Under the pieces are notes generated by a model. It searched no databases, was not told where the DNA came from, and was given only the letters and a program-made list of their open reading frames with translations. 25,648 bases of DNA from Deltaproteobacteria bacterium (GTDB lineage: Bacteria; Desulfobacterota; Syntrophia; Syntrophales; Smithellaceae): contig SBEK01000036.1 of assembly GCA_009668925.1 (NCBI GenBank), positions 1 through 25,648 of the forward strand. Reading direction: 5' to 3'. The position numbers were made by a program, and so were the translations under genes. Positions 14,818 through 22,379 of this stretch are shown here, one piece after another (positions within the stretch are counted from its first letter, which is position 1; every line of letters begins with the position of its first letter).

Positions 14818-15435
14818 TCAGCTGTTTTTGCTTTTTTCGCGCAGGAGCAGCTCCTGCCAGACGGCCGACACCTTGTTTTCCGTTTCCCGTATGGCGCATT
14901 GATTGTCGATAACGATGTCCGCGAGATTTATCTTGTCGCGTATCGGCATCTGGCTTTGCAGCCTGAGTTCGGCATCGGCACGGCCAATGGCGTTGCGGGC
15001 AATCAGGCGGTCGATTTGCTGCGCCGGCTCCACCATCACCAGGATCGTCAGGTCAAAGAGATGCTGCATCCCGCCTTCAAACAACAGGGGAACGTCCGCG
15101 AAAATGATTGCGTGGGAATTTTGCGCTTTGATCTCTTCCAGGCGGCGACACCATTCCTCGAAAATGCGCGGGTGGACGATCGTATTGAGTCTTTTGAGTT
15201 TGTCCGGCTGGTTAAAAACAATCGCCGCCAGCTTCACGCGGTCAATCGTTTCATCGGTCTGCAGGATATCCGTGCCGAAGAATTCGACGACATCCCGCCA
15301 GGCCGGCTTTCCCGGCTCCTGTACTTCGTGAGCCAGTTTGTCAAAATCAATCAAATGACCGCCGAGGCGCACGAACATCTGCGCCACGGTGGATTTTCCG
15401 CAGGCGATGCCGCCTGTTAAGCCGACATTCAACAT
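14818..15435 (-). CDS. coaE: dephospho-CoA kinase
   Basis: The last step of CoA synthesis: ATP-dependent 3'-phosphorylation of dephospho-CoA in the cytoplasm. The P-loop GGIACGKST (8-16) is at the N-terminus, followed by GGHLIDFDKLAHEV, which fits the CoA-substrate region (D-x-D/H type), and VPLLFEGGM (about 113-121), typical of CoaE. Length (205 residues) is normal. The ATG is 3 bases after the coaX stop and lacks a good ribosome-binding site, so translation is probably coupled to coaX. Pairing with coaX, the first enzyme of the same pathway, is functionally meaningful. Confidence 0.94.
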   Translation of the reverse strand: MLNVGLTGGIACGKSTVAQMFVRLGGHLIDFDKLAHEVQEPGKPAWRDVVEFFGTDILQTDETIDRVKLAAIVFNQPDKLKRLNTIVHPRIFEEWCRRLEEIKAQNSHAIIFADVPLLFEGGMQHLFDLTILVMVEPAQQIDRLIARNAIGRADAELRLQSQMPIRDKINLADIVIDNQCAIRETENKVSAVWQELLLREKSKNS

Positions 15436-15438
15436 GAT

Positions 15439-16215
15439 TTATTTCTTATTGAGATCATAGATGATCCGGAGCCCATCCAGCGTCAGCATCTCTTCAATTT
15501 TTTCAATGGTTTTTGTTTCCGGCGCGACAATCCGCGCCAGCCCTCCTGTGGCGATAACCAGCGGATTGGTTTTGACTTCCGCCAGCATCCGGGTGACGAT
15601 GCCGTCCACCAGACCGGCATAGCCGAACATGATGCCCGCCTGCATGGCGCTGACCGTGTCTTTGGTGATCACCGTTTTGGGCTTGCTGAATTCGACGCGC
15701 GGCAGCTTGGAGGCTCGTTCAAAAAGGGCTTCACTGGAAATCACGATGCCCGGCGCGATGCAGCCGCCCATATATTCACCCTTGGGTGAAACATAGTCAA
15801 AGGTAGTGGCCGTGCCGAAATCCACGATGATGGATTCCCGGCGGTACTTGCTGAAAGCCGCTACCGCATTGACGATGCGGTCGGCCCCGACTTCTTTGGG
15901 ATTATCATAAAAGATCGGCATGCCCGTCTTGATTCCGGGACCGACAATCAGCGGTTTAATGTTGAAATATTTGATGCAGAGAGGCTCCAGAATGTTCAAC
16001 ATCGGCGGCACCACACAGGAAATAATAATATCCGTGACCGCCTTGATTTCTTTGGCCTTCATGCGGCTGGACTGATAAAGATTATAGATGAGCACGCCGT
16101 ATTCATCAATCGTATGGTCGATCTCCGTCCGGATGCGCCAATCGTGGAGCAGTTGATCCTCATCAAAAAGTCCCAGCACCGTATTTGTGTTGCCGACATC
16201 AATCACCAGCAGCAT
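15439..16215 (-). CDS. coaX: type III pantothenate kinase
   Basis: Phosphorylates pantothenate, the first step of CoA synthesis. This ASKHA-fold type needs a monovalent cation and is usually not feedback-inhibited by CoA. Visible motifs are the phosphate-1 loop DVGNTNT (6-12), SCVVPP (66-71), GADRIVNA with the catalytic Asp (110-117), and the phosphate-2 motif DFGTATTFD (132-140). Length (258 residues) is typical. AGAGGTG lies about 7 bases before the ATG. It is 6 bases downstream of birA and 3 bases upstream of coaE. Confidence 0.95.
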   Translation of the reverse strand: MLLVIDVGNTNTVLGLFDEDQLLHDWRIRTEIDHTIDEYGVLIYNLYQSSRMKAKEIKAVTDIIISCVVPPMLNILEPLCIKYFNIKPLIVGPGIKTGMPIFYDNPKEVGADRIVNAVAAFSKYRRESIIVDFGTATTFDYVSPKGEYMGGCIAPGIVISSEALFERASKLPRVEFSKPKTVITKDTVSAMQAGIMFGYAGLVDGIVTRMLAEVKTNPLVIATGGLARIVAPETKTIEKIEEMLTLDGLRIIYDLNKK

Positions 16216-16221
16216 AGCGAA

Positions 16222-17013
16222 TCACCTCTTTAAAATTGTTGCATCTCCGGCGGAGACCCTCAGGGTTTTACCTCCGGCCGTCCGAAGGATCAATGAACCG
16301 TCGTCGTCGATTCCCGCGGCCTCGCCGTTTACGGTTTCTTCCCCGTAGCGGACCAAAACAGACTTCCCGATCATCGGCGCCAGATCCAGCCATCTCTTCC
16401 TGACCGCACCAAAGCCCGTTTGAACGAGCTCTCTATACCATTTTGCCGTATTTTCATACAATCGAATTATGACATCCAGGCGCGATATTTCCCGGCCCGT
16501 TTCAATCGCCAGAGAGGTGGCCATCTCGCGGAGATCGGACGGAAACTGTTCACGCTGCAGGTTAACGTTGATGCCGATCCCCACGACCACAAAATCGATC
16601 GCCGCAGCCGTCATTTTCATCTGCGCGAGGATGCCGCATCCTTTTTTCCCGTTGATCAGAACATCATTGGGCCACTTCAGCTGCACCTGATCAGGGCAGT
16701 AGCGGCAAAGGGTTTCCGCCGCCGCAACACCGGCGGCAATCGAAATCTGCGGCGCACGCGCCGCCTCGAATTCCGGCCTTAAAATAACGGAGGTGTAAAT
16801 ATTGGCTCCCGCGGGCGAGTGCCACACGCGCTGCATGCGCCCCCTGCCCGCCCGCTGGGTGTCCGCAATCAGCGCCGTCCCTTCCGGCGCGCCCGCCGCT
16901 CCCAGACGGAAGGCCTCGTCGTTGGTTGAGCCGATCTCTTCGTAATACCGAATACGGTGGCCGATGAATTGTCCGGCAAGGCGTTCTTCCAGCGTTCTCT
17001 GGTTGAGATTCAT
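16222..17013 (-). CDS. birA: biotin-[acetyl-CoA-carboxylase] ligase, class I (no DNA-binding domain)
   Basis: Activates biotin with ATP and attaches it to the lysine of biotin carboxyl carrier domains. The ligase motifs are GSTNDEAF (28-35), GRGRMQRVW (56-64), KWPNDV (113-118), KKGCGILAQM (123-132) and VGIGINVN (144-151). The C-terminal SH3-like domain is visible (about 212-260). The 263-residue protein begins almost directly with the ligase domain, so the helix-turn-helix of E. coli BirA is missing and it should not regulate biotin genes. It begins 6 bases after the abfD-like stop without a clear ribosome site, suggesting coupled translation. Confidence 0.93.
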   Translation of the reverse strand: MNLNQRTLEERLAGQFIGHRIRYYEEIGSTNDEAFRLGAAGAPEGTALIADTQRAGRGRMQRVWHSPAGANIYTSVILRPEFEAARAPQISIAAGVAAAETLCRYCPDQVQLKWPNDVLINGKKGCGILAQMKMTAAAIDFVVVGIGINVNLQREQFPSDLREMATSLAIETGREISRLDVIIRLYENTAKWYRELVQTGFGAVRKRWLDLAPMIGKSVLVRYGEETVNGEAAGIDDDGSLILRTAGGKTLRVSAGDATILKR

Positions 17014-17019
17014 CGGAGA

Positions 17020-18465
17020 TCATTCATCGATATCGACGATCTTTTTCGCCCACTTCTTTTTTTGTTCGAGGTTGCCCAGCCGTCCATACATGACTTTCTG
17101 AGACTGAGGAGAACCCGCTCCGTGCATCGATTCGGCCAGCGCCGTCCCTCCGCTCATGTTTTCGATCAGCCGCAGGATTTTGATCCGGTCCTCCGTTTTG
17201 ATCCCCTGAACCCCCATGAGGAACTTCTTCACGTAGCGGCCGACCTCGCTGCTGTCCAGATCTCCCTGAAACGGCATGGTCGCGATAATGCCGCCGGCGA
17301 TATCATGCGCCAGGCGGGCAATTTCATAAATATGGCGTGTGACGTTGTGCTTCGTCGTATTCGCCAGCAGCGGATCGGGATAGTAGGCTCCGGAGGAGGT
17401 TTTCCGGCCCATGGCGGAACAGGCGACGGACCCGCAGAAGATCGTTTCGGCCAGATGGATCATTTCGGCGAGCTTTTCCTTGACGTGCGACGCGGAAGCC
17501 GTGCCCTGATATTCCGCGGCCAGCGCCGTGGCGCCGATCAGCACATCGGACACTCCGCCCTTGCATCCCCCGTAATTCTGGCGATGCAGCGTCGCAAACC
17601 GCTCGACAAACAATCCGGCCATATCATGCTCGCCGCAAAGGAAAACGCGCTCCCAGGGAACGAAAACGTCTTCAAAAACGATCAGCGCTTCACCGCCCAC
17701 CAGGCCGAACCGCGGGTTGCCGGAATCGATGCCGCACTCGAGTTTGCGCTCCTCGTTGGTCTGGCGGCCGAAGATCAGCGTAACGCCCGGCGAATTGAGC
17801 GGGAAAGCGCAGGAAAGCGCATAATCCTTGTCCTCGGCTTTCATCGCCTGCGTGGGCATGATCAGGATTTCGTGAGAATTGACGGCTCCGGTCATGTGGG
17901 CTTTGGCCCCGCGAATCACAATACCGTCGGACCGCTTCTCCACGATGTGTGTGAAGAGATCCGGGTCATGCTGTTTGGACGGGGGCAAAGAGCGATCGCC
18001 CTTCGGGTCCGTCATCCCTCCCACCAGCATGATATTATCTTCCTGAATATGCGTCAGAAACTTTTTGAAGCGTTCAAAATAGTCCGTCTTATATTTCTGA
18101 TCGATGTCGTAAGTCGTCATATAGGCGGCGTTCAGCGCGTCAAATCCTACGCAGCGCTGAAAACAGGATCCGGATTCATGGGCAATGAGCCTCAGCATTT
18201 GAATCTTCCTGATCAGGTCATCGACGCTTTGATGAATATGCGTGAACCGGTTGATTTTCTTTCCGGTCAGATGGGACGTCGCCGTCATTAAATCTTCGTG
18301 CTCGGGCCTCTGCGCCAGTTCATAGGTCAGCGCCGCCGAATTGATGTGCGGCTGCAGGGCCGGGTGCGCTGTCACATCTTCGACCCGCTTCCCGTTATAA
18401 TACACAACGTGATGAAGGTCCTGGAGGCTCTTCACATAGTCTTCCTTCGTAACAATTCTTTTCAT
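17020..18465 (-). CDS. abfD: 4-hydroxybutyryl-CoA dehydratase/vinylacetyl-CoA isomerase-type enzyme
   Basis: A 481-residue FAD and [4Fe-4S] enzyme; the reference enzyme dehydrates 4-hydroxybutyryl-CoA to crotonyl-CoA by a ketyl-radical route. All cluster ligands of Clostridium AbfD (Cys99, Cys103, His292, Cys299) align with a constant shift of two: Cys101, Cys105, His294 and Cys301. Gln103, Thr192, Glu259, Tyr298 and Lys302 also match the active-site residues Gln101, Thr190, Glu257, Tyr296 and Lys300. This argues against the related flavin-dependent 4-hydroxyphenylacetate 3-hydroxylases, which lack the cluster. AGGAGA lies about 6 bases before the ATG. It is 6 bases upstream of birA and 220 bases downstream of nadC. 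The substrate could be 4-hydroxybutyryl-CoA or a close homologue; the symbol is by homology. Confidence 0.88.
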   Translation of the reverse strand: MKRIVTKEDYVKSLQDLHHVVYYNGKRVEDVTAHPALQPHINSAALTYELAQRPEHEDLMTATSHLTGKKINRFTHIHQSVDDLIRKIQMLRLIAHESGSCFQRCVGFDALNAAYMTTYDIDQKYKTDYFERFKKFLTHIQEDNIMLVGGMTDPKGDRSLPPSKQHDPDLFTHIVEKRSDGIVIRGAKAHMTGAVNSHEILIMPTQAMKAEDKDYALSCAFPLNSPGVTLIFGRQTNEERKLECGIDSGNPRFGLVGGEALIVFEDVFVPWERVFLCGEHDMAGLFVERFATLHRQNYGGCKGGVSDVLIGATALAAEYQGTASASHVKEKLAEMIHLAETIFCGSVACSAMGRKTSSGAYYPDPLLANTTKHNVTRHIYEIARLAHDIAGGIIATMPFQGDLDSSEVGRYVKKFLMGVQGIKTEDRIKILRLIENMSGGTALAESMHGAGSPQSQKVMYGRLGNLEQKKKWAKKIVDIDE

Positions 18466-18686
18466 GGCTTTCTCCTTGATTCTTTCGGTTATTCTGCACC
18501 GGATACAAAACGGTCGTCGTGTCCGTCTGCCGGAAATATTTTGAATGAATTAACCACCGCAGCAAGATGTCGAGGTATGAAATGAACATCATTATTTTGC
18601 AGCAAGCTACGGAGACTTAAGGCTCGTCCCGTCGAAGCGGGATTAAATATATTCGGGATCAGCAAGAGACACAGATTGCCGATGTC

Positions 18687-19526
18687 TTACCGATCGCCCT
18701 TTACTTGAAGCGATATATCGGCGGCCCGGACGGAGTGGGTCAGTTCGCCGATGGAAATAAAATCGACGCCCGTTTTCGCGATCCCGGCTACCCGCTCAAG
18801 AGTAACATTGCCCGACGCCTCGGTGAGGGCGCGTCCGTCAATGAAACGAACGGCCTTTTTCATCGTGTCATTGCTCATATTATCCAGCATGATCATATCG
18901 ACGCCGCATTTCAGCGCTTCTTTGACTTCCCGCAAATTTTTGGTTTCCACTTCGATTTTCAGATTTTGCCGCAGATGCTTTCTTAGCGCCCGAACCGCCG
19001 CCTCGATGCCCCCCGACGCCTCGATGTGGTTGTCCTTGATGAGCACGCCGTCATAGAGACCCATGCGATGATTCGTCCCGCCGCCCAGACGGACAGCCAT
19101 CTTGTCCAGAACGCGCAGCCCGGGAACGGTCTTGCGCGTGTCCAGAATTTTCGTCTTTGTCTCTCCGACCGCGTCGACATACTTTGCCGCAAGCGTCGCG
19201 ATGCCGCACATCCGCTGAAATAAATTGAGCGCCACCCGTTCGGCCTGCAAAATAACGGAGAGACGGCCTTCCACTTCGGCAATCACCGCCCCGCGTCTGG
19301 CGAACCGTCCGTCGGCGATTATTTTTTTTACCTTGACGTTCTTATCCAGGCCCCTAAACACCGCCTCGAATACATCGATGCCGGCGACGACAAAATCGTC
19401 CTTCGCCACGGCGCGCGCCCGGCCCTTCCGCCTCGGATCGACGGTGGCCTGCGTCGTGACGTCGCCCGGACCGATATCTTCAGCCAGCGCGGCCTGAATG
19501 ATTTTTTTAATTTGTAGAGAAACCAT
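18687..19526 (-). CDS. nadC: nicotinate-nucleotide pyrophosphorylase (quinolinate phosphoribosyltransferase)
   Basis: Converts quinolinate and PRPP to nicotinate mononucleotide, CO2 and pyrophosphate in de novo NAD synthesis. Motifs are EDIGPGDVT (16-24), ERVALNLFQRMCGIAT (about 96-111), DTRKTVPGLR (129-138), GGGTNHRMGLYDG (148-160) and KDNHI (164-168), all classic for NadC. Length (279 residues) is normal. ATG 19526 is preferred because the protein then begins as the family does; the frame also offers ATG 19556, which would add ten residues (MNIRPIVRQQ) and starts next to the palindrome. Neither start has a strong ribosome site. It follows valS by 56 bases; nadC followed by birA and coaX is a common bacterial order, here interrupted by the abfD-like gene. 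Confidence 0.92.
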   Translation of the reverse strand: MVSLQIKKIIQAALAEDIGPGDVTTQATVDPRRKGRARAVAKDDFVVAGIDVFEAVFRGLDKNVKVKKIIADGRFARRGAVIAEVEGRLSVILQAERVALNLFQRMCGIATLAAKYVDAVGETKTKILDTRKTVPGLRVLDKMAVRLGGGTNHRMGLYDGVLIKDNHIEASGGIEAAVRALRKHLRQNLKIEVETKNLREVKEALKCGVDMIMLDNMSNDTMKKAVRFIDGRALTEASGNVTLERVAGIAKTGVDFISIGELTHSVRAADISLQVKGDR

Positions 19527-19557
19527 CTGTTGTCTCACAATCGGACGAATGTTCATC

Positions 19558-19587
19558 CGTAGGGAACGGTCGCGACCGTTCCCTACG
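19558..19587. repeat. perfect 30-bp palindrome in the valS-nadC junction
   Basis: CGTAGGGAACGGTCG (19558-19572) is followed directly by its exact reverse complement, with no central spacer. The valS stop codon TAG (19583-19585) lies inside it. It looks like a REP-type dispersed palindrome. With no loop and no U-tract it is not a standard terminator, but in RNA it could fold and weaken read-through into nadC. Only one copy is seen in this window. Confidence 0.75.
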
Positions 19588-22240
19588 AGGCAATCTCTTT
19601 CAGCTTTTTCAACGCGCCTTCGAGCGCGGCGAATTTCTCCTGGAAACCCTTTAATTTGTCTTCTTCCTTGGCGATAATTTCCGGCGCGGCTTTTTCGAGA
19701 AAATCATGGTTGGCCAGTTTTCGGGAACTTTGCTCCAGATCTTTGGCCAATTTCGCCAGCTCTTTTTGCAGACGCACTTTTTCGCCGGCAATATCGACAA
19801 CGCCGGCCAGCGGTACGAATATTTTCGTCGCGCCGACAACACCGGTGGCCACACCCTTCGGCTCGACCAGATTCACCTCCACCGTCAGGGATTCGAGATT
19901 AGACAGATTCAAAACATAATGCCCGCCTGCTTCAATGGCCTTTTTCGCCGGTTCATCCGCCGCGGAAATCATAACTGTTAATTTGTGCGAGGGCGGAATC
20001 CTCATTTCACCGCGGATGTTGCGGACGGAGGTTATGATCTCCATCAGCATTTCCATCTCCTTCCGGGCCGCTTCCTCGTTCCATGACTCCCGGACTTCCG
20101 GGAATGCGCTGACCATAATGGAATTTTCGTCGCTGTTATGAAGCGCCTGCCAGAGTTCTTCGGTCACAAACGGCATGAAGGGATGGAGCAGCTGCAGCAT
20201 GACGCCGAATACCTCTTTCATCGTCCGCTGGGTCGCCTGCTTTTGTTCGGAGCTCAGTTTGCCGTAGAGCGCGGGTTTGCTGATTTCCAGATACCAGTCG
20301 CAGTACTCATGCCAAATAAAATTGTAAACGGCGGCCGACGCATCATTAAACCGGTATTCGTCAAGGCTGCGCGTCACGTCGGCAATCGTCTCGTTTAATT
20401 TGGCTTTGATCCACTTTTCCGGCAGCGCATCGGGCGCCGAAAGCGCCGCGTCTTCATCATAATCCGCCAGGTTGGCAAGGGTGAGTTTGGCTGCGTTCCA
20501 TATTTTGTTGACAAAAAATTTGTAGCCTTCAATGCGCTCCGGCGACATGCGGACGTCACGCCCCTGAGCCGTGTACGCCGCCAGCGTAAAGCGAAAAGCA
20601 TCCGTTCCGTACTGATCGATCATGACGAGCGGATCGATGCTGTTGCCTTTGGACTTGCTCATCTTCTCGCCCTTTTCATCGCGGACGAGCGCATGAAGAT
20701 AAACATCTTTAAAGGGCACGTCTTTCATGACGTAGAGGCCCATCATCATCATGCGGGCCACCCAGAAAAAGAGAATATCGAAGCCGGTGATCAGAAGCGA
20801 CGTCGGGTAAAATGTTTTGAGCGCTTTGGTTCTCCGGGGCCAGCCCAGCGTGGTAAACGGCCAGAGCGCCGAACTGAACCAGGTATCGAGGACGTCTTCA
20901 TCCTGCCTGAGGGAAGAGCCGTCGCAGACCGGACATTTATCCGGATCAACGGTGGAAACGATCACTTTGCCGCACTCGCCGCAATACCAGACCGGAATGC
21001 GGTGCCCCCACCACAACTGCCGGGAGATGCACCAGTCGCGGATGTTATTCATCCAGTCAAAATAGGTCGCCTCCCACGATGCAGGTACGATCTTCGTCTT
21101 CTTTTTGGTCACAGCGGCAATGGCTTGTTTGGCCAGCGGTTTAATCTTGACGAACCACTGCTTGGACACCATCGGTTCGATGTCCGTTTTGCAGCGGTAG
21201 CACTGTCCGACATTATGCGCATAGGGTTCCGTCCCCACCATGTATCCGCCTTTTTCCAGATCGGCGACAACATTCCGGCGCGCTTCATAGCGGTCCTGCC
21301 CCTTATACGGGCCGCCGTGTTCGTTGATGATGCCGTGGCCGTCCATGATGGAAATAATTTCCAGGCTATGGCGCTGGGCCATGGCAAAATCGTTGGGGTC
21401 GGAACCGGGGGTGATCTTGACCGCGCCCGAACCGAAATCCATCGTCACATAGTCATCGGCGATGATGGGAATCTGCTTATTCATAAGCGGCAAAATAACG
21501 GACTTGCCGACTTTGTCCGTGTAGCGCGCGTCGGCGGGGTTGACGGCCACGGCCGTGTCCCCGAGCATCGTCTCCGGCCTCGTCGTGGCCACCACGATAT
21601 CGCCGCTGCCGTCCGCAAGCGGATAACGGATATTCCACAGAAAGCTTTGATCCTGCTTGAATTCGACTTCCAGATCGGAAATGGCGGTATGACAGCGCGG
21701 GCACCAGTTGACGATATAATCGCCCTGGTAAATCATGCCTTCGTTGTACAATCGGACAAAGACTTCCCTGACCGCCTGGGAAAGACCTTCGTCCATGGTA
21801 AAGCGTTCGCGGTCCCAATCGCAGGAGCACCCCAGGCGCTTCAGCTGATTGATGATCACGCCGCCGTATTTTTCTTTCCATTCCCACACGCGGGCGATGA
21901 ATTTCTCGCGCCCCAGGTCATGACGCGACAGCCCTTCTTTCCTCAATTGTTGCTCCACCACATTCTGGGTCGCGATGCCCGCGTGGTCCATGCCCGGCAT
22001 CCAAAGGGTATTGTATCCCTGCATCCTTTTGAAGCGGATGATGATATCCTGAAGCGTGTTATTGAGCGCATGCCCCATATGCAGCATCCCGGTGACGTTC
22101 GGCGGCGGGATGACGATGGAAAAAGCCGGGGCATCACTTTCATCCTGGGCGTGAAAGTACTTATTCGCGAGCCAGTAATCATATAATCTTCCTTCGGCCT
22201 GGGCCGGTTCAAACGCCTTGCCTAACTCTCTTGTGACCAT
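19583..22240 (-). CDS. valS: valyl-tRNA synthetase
   Basis: A class I aminoacyl-tRNA synthetase of 885 residues, normal for bacterial ValRS. The N-terminal Rossmann fold has PPPNVTGMLHMGH with the HIGH-type signature at 54-57. The editing domain and a zinc-type Cys cluster (YCGECGKVIV, CPVCDGS) are visible. The KMSKSKGN signature lies near residue 524. The C-terminal coiled-coil arm (from about 815) ends LKKLKEIAS. ATG 22240 is preferred because GGGAGA lies 10 bases upstream; ATG 22258, six codons earlier, has none. The TAG stop is inside the 30-bp palindrome. It is probably the first gene of a transcript running into nadC. Confidence 0.96.
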   Translation of the reverse strand: MVTRELGKAFEPAQAEGRLYDYWLANKYFHAQDESDAPAFSIVIPPPNVTGMLHMGHALNNTLQDIIIRFKRMQGYNTLWMPGMDHAGIATQNVVEQQLRKEGLSRHDLGREKFIARVWEWKEKYGGVIINQLKRLGCSCDWDRERFTMDEGLSQAVREVFVRLYNEGMIYQGDYIVNWCPRCHTAISDLEVEFKQDQSFLWNIRYPLADGSGDIVVATTRPETMLGDTAVAVNPADARYTDKVGKSVILPLMNKQIPIIADDYVTMDFGSGAVKITPGSDPNDFAMAQRHSLEIISIMDGHGIINEHGGPYKGQDRYEARRNVVADLEKGGYMVGTEPYAHNVGQCYRCKTDIEPMVSKQWFVKIKPLAKQAIAAVTKKKTKIVPASWEATYFDWMNNIRDWCISRQLWWGHRIPVWYCGECGKVIVSTVDPDKCPVCDGSSLRQDEDVLDTWFSSALWPFTTLGWPRRTKALKTFYPTSLLITGFDILFFWVARMMMMGLYVMKDVPFKDVYLHALVRDEKGEKMSKSKGNSIDPLVMIDQYGTDAFRFTLAAYTAQGRDVRMSPERIEGYKFFVNKIWNAAKLTLANLADYDEDAALSAPDALPEKWIKAKLNETIADVTRSLDEYRFNDASAAVYNFIWHEYCDWYLEISKPALYGKLSSEQKQATQRTMKEVFGVMLQLLHPFMPFVTEELWQALHNSDENSIMVSAFPEVRESWNEEAARKEMEMLMEIITSVRNIRGEMRIPPSHKLTVMISAADEPAKKAIEAGGHYVLNLSNLESLTVEVNLVEPKGVATGVVGATKIFVPLAGVVDIAGEKVRLQKELAKLAKDLEQSSRKLANHDFLEKAAPEIIAKEEDKLKGFQEKFAALEGALKKLKEIAS

Positions 22241-22328
22241 GAAATATTTTTCTCCCATCTATCAATACTCGAAAAGGGCTTGCGCCCTTTCTGACTTCTC
22301 TCGGATCGTCTTCCGGGCTCAAAATTGA

Positions 22329-22354
22329 AGGCGGGACCAAAAAATGTCCCGCCT
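22329..22354 (-). terminator. hairpin terminator after the TPR/SLH lipoprotein gene
   Basis: AGGCGGGAC (22329-22337) and GTCCCGCCT (22346-22354) form a 9-bp G+C-rich stem with an 8-base loop. On the minus strand it follows the lipoprotein stop by 25 bases and is followed by TCAATTTT. It separates this gene from valS. Confidence 0.65.
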
Positions 22355-22379
22355 CCGGTAGCCTGCTATTCGGCGACGA

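Noticed and set aside
16957..18291. A 444-codon open frame on the + strand opposite the abfD-like gene
   Set aside because: The minus-strand protein has conserved cluster ligands and active-site residues; the + strand frame has no recognisable domain and no ribosome site.
17020..18465. Annotation as 4-hydroxyphenylacetate 3-hydroxylase, a flavin-dependent relative
   Set aside because: Cys101, Cys105, His294 and Cys301 match the iron-sulfur ligands of 4-hydroxybutyryl-CoA dehydratase, which hydroxylases lack.
18627..18642. TCCCG/CGGGA hairpin downstream of nadC
   Set aside because: The stem is 5 bp with no U-tract on the minus strand, so it does not support a terminator call.
20693..22186. 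A 497-codon open frame on the + strand opposite valS
   Set aside because: It lies wholly opposite valS, whose protein has all expected motifs. The + strand product is His/Arg/Asp-rich and matches no family, as expected for the shadow of a G+C-rich gene.
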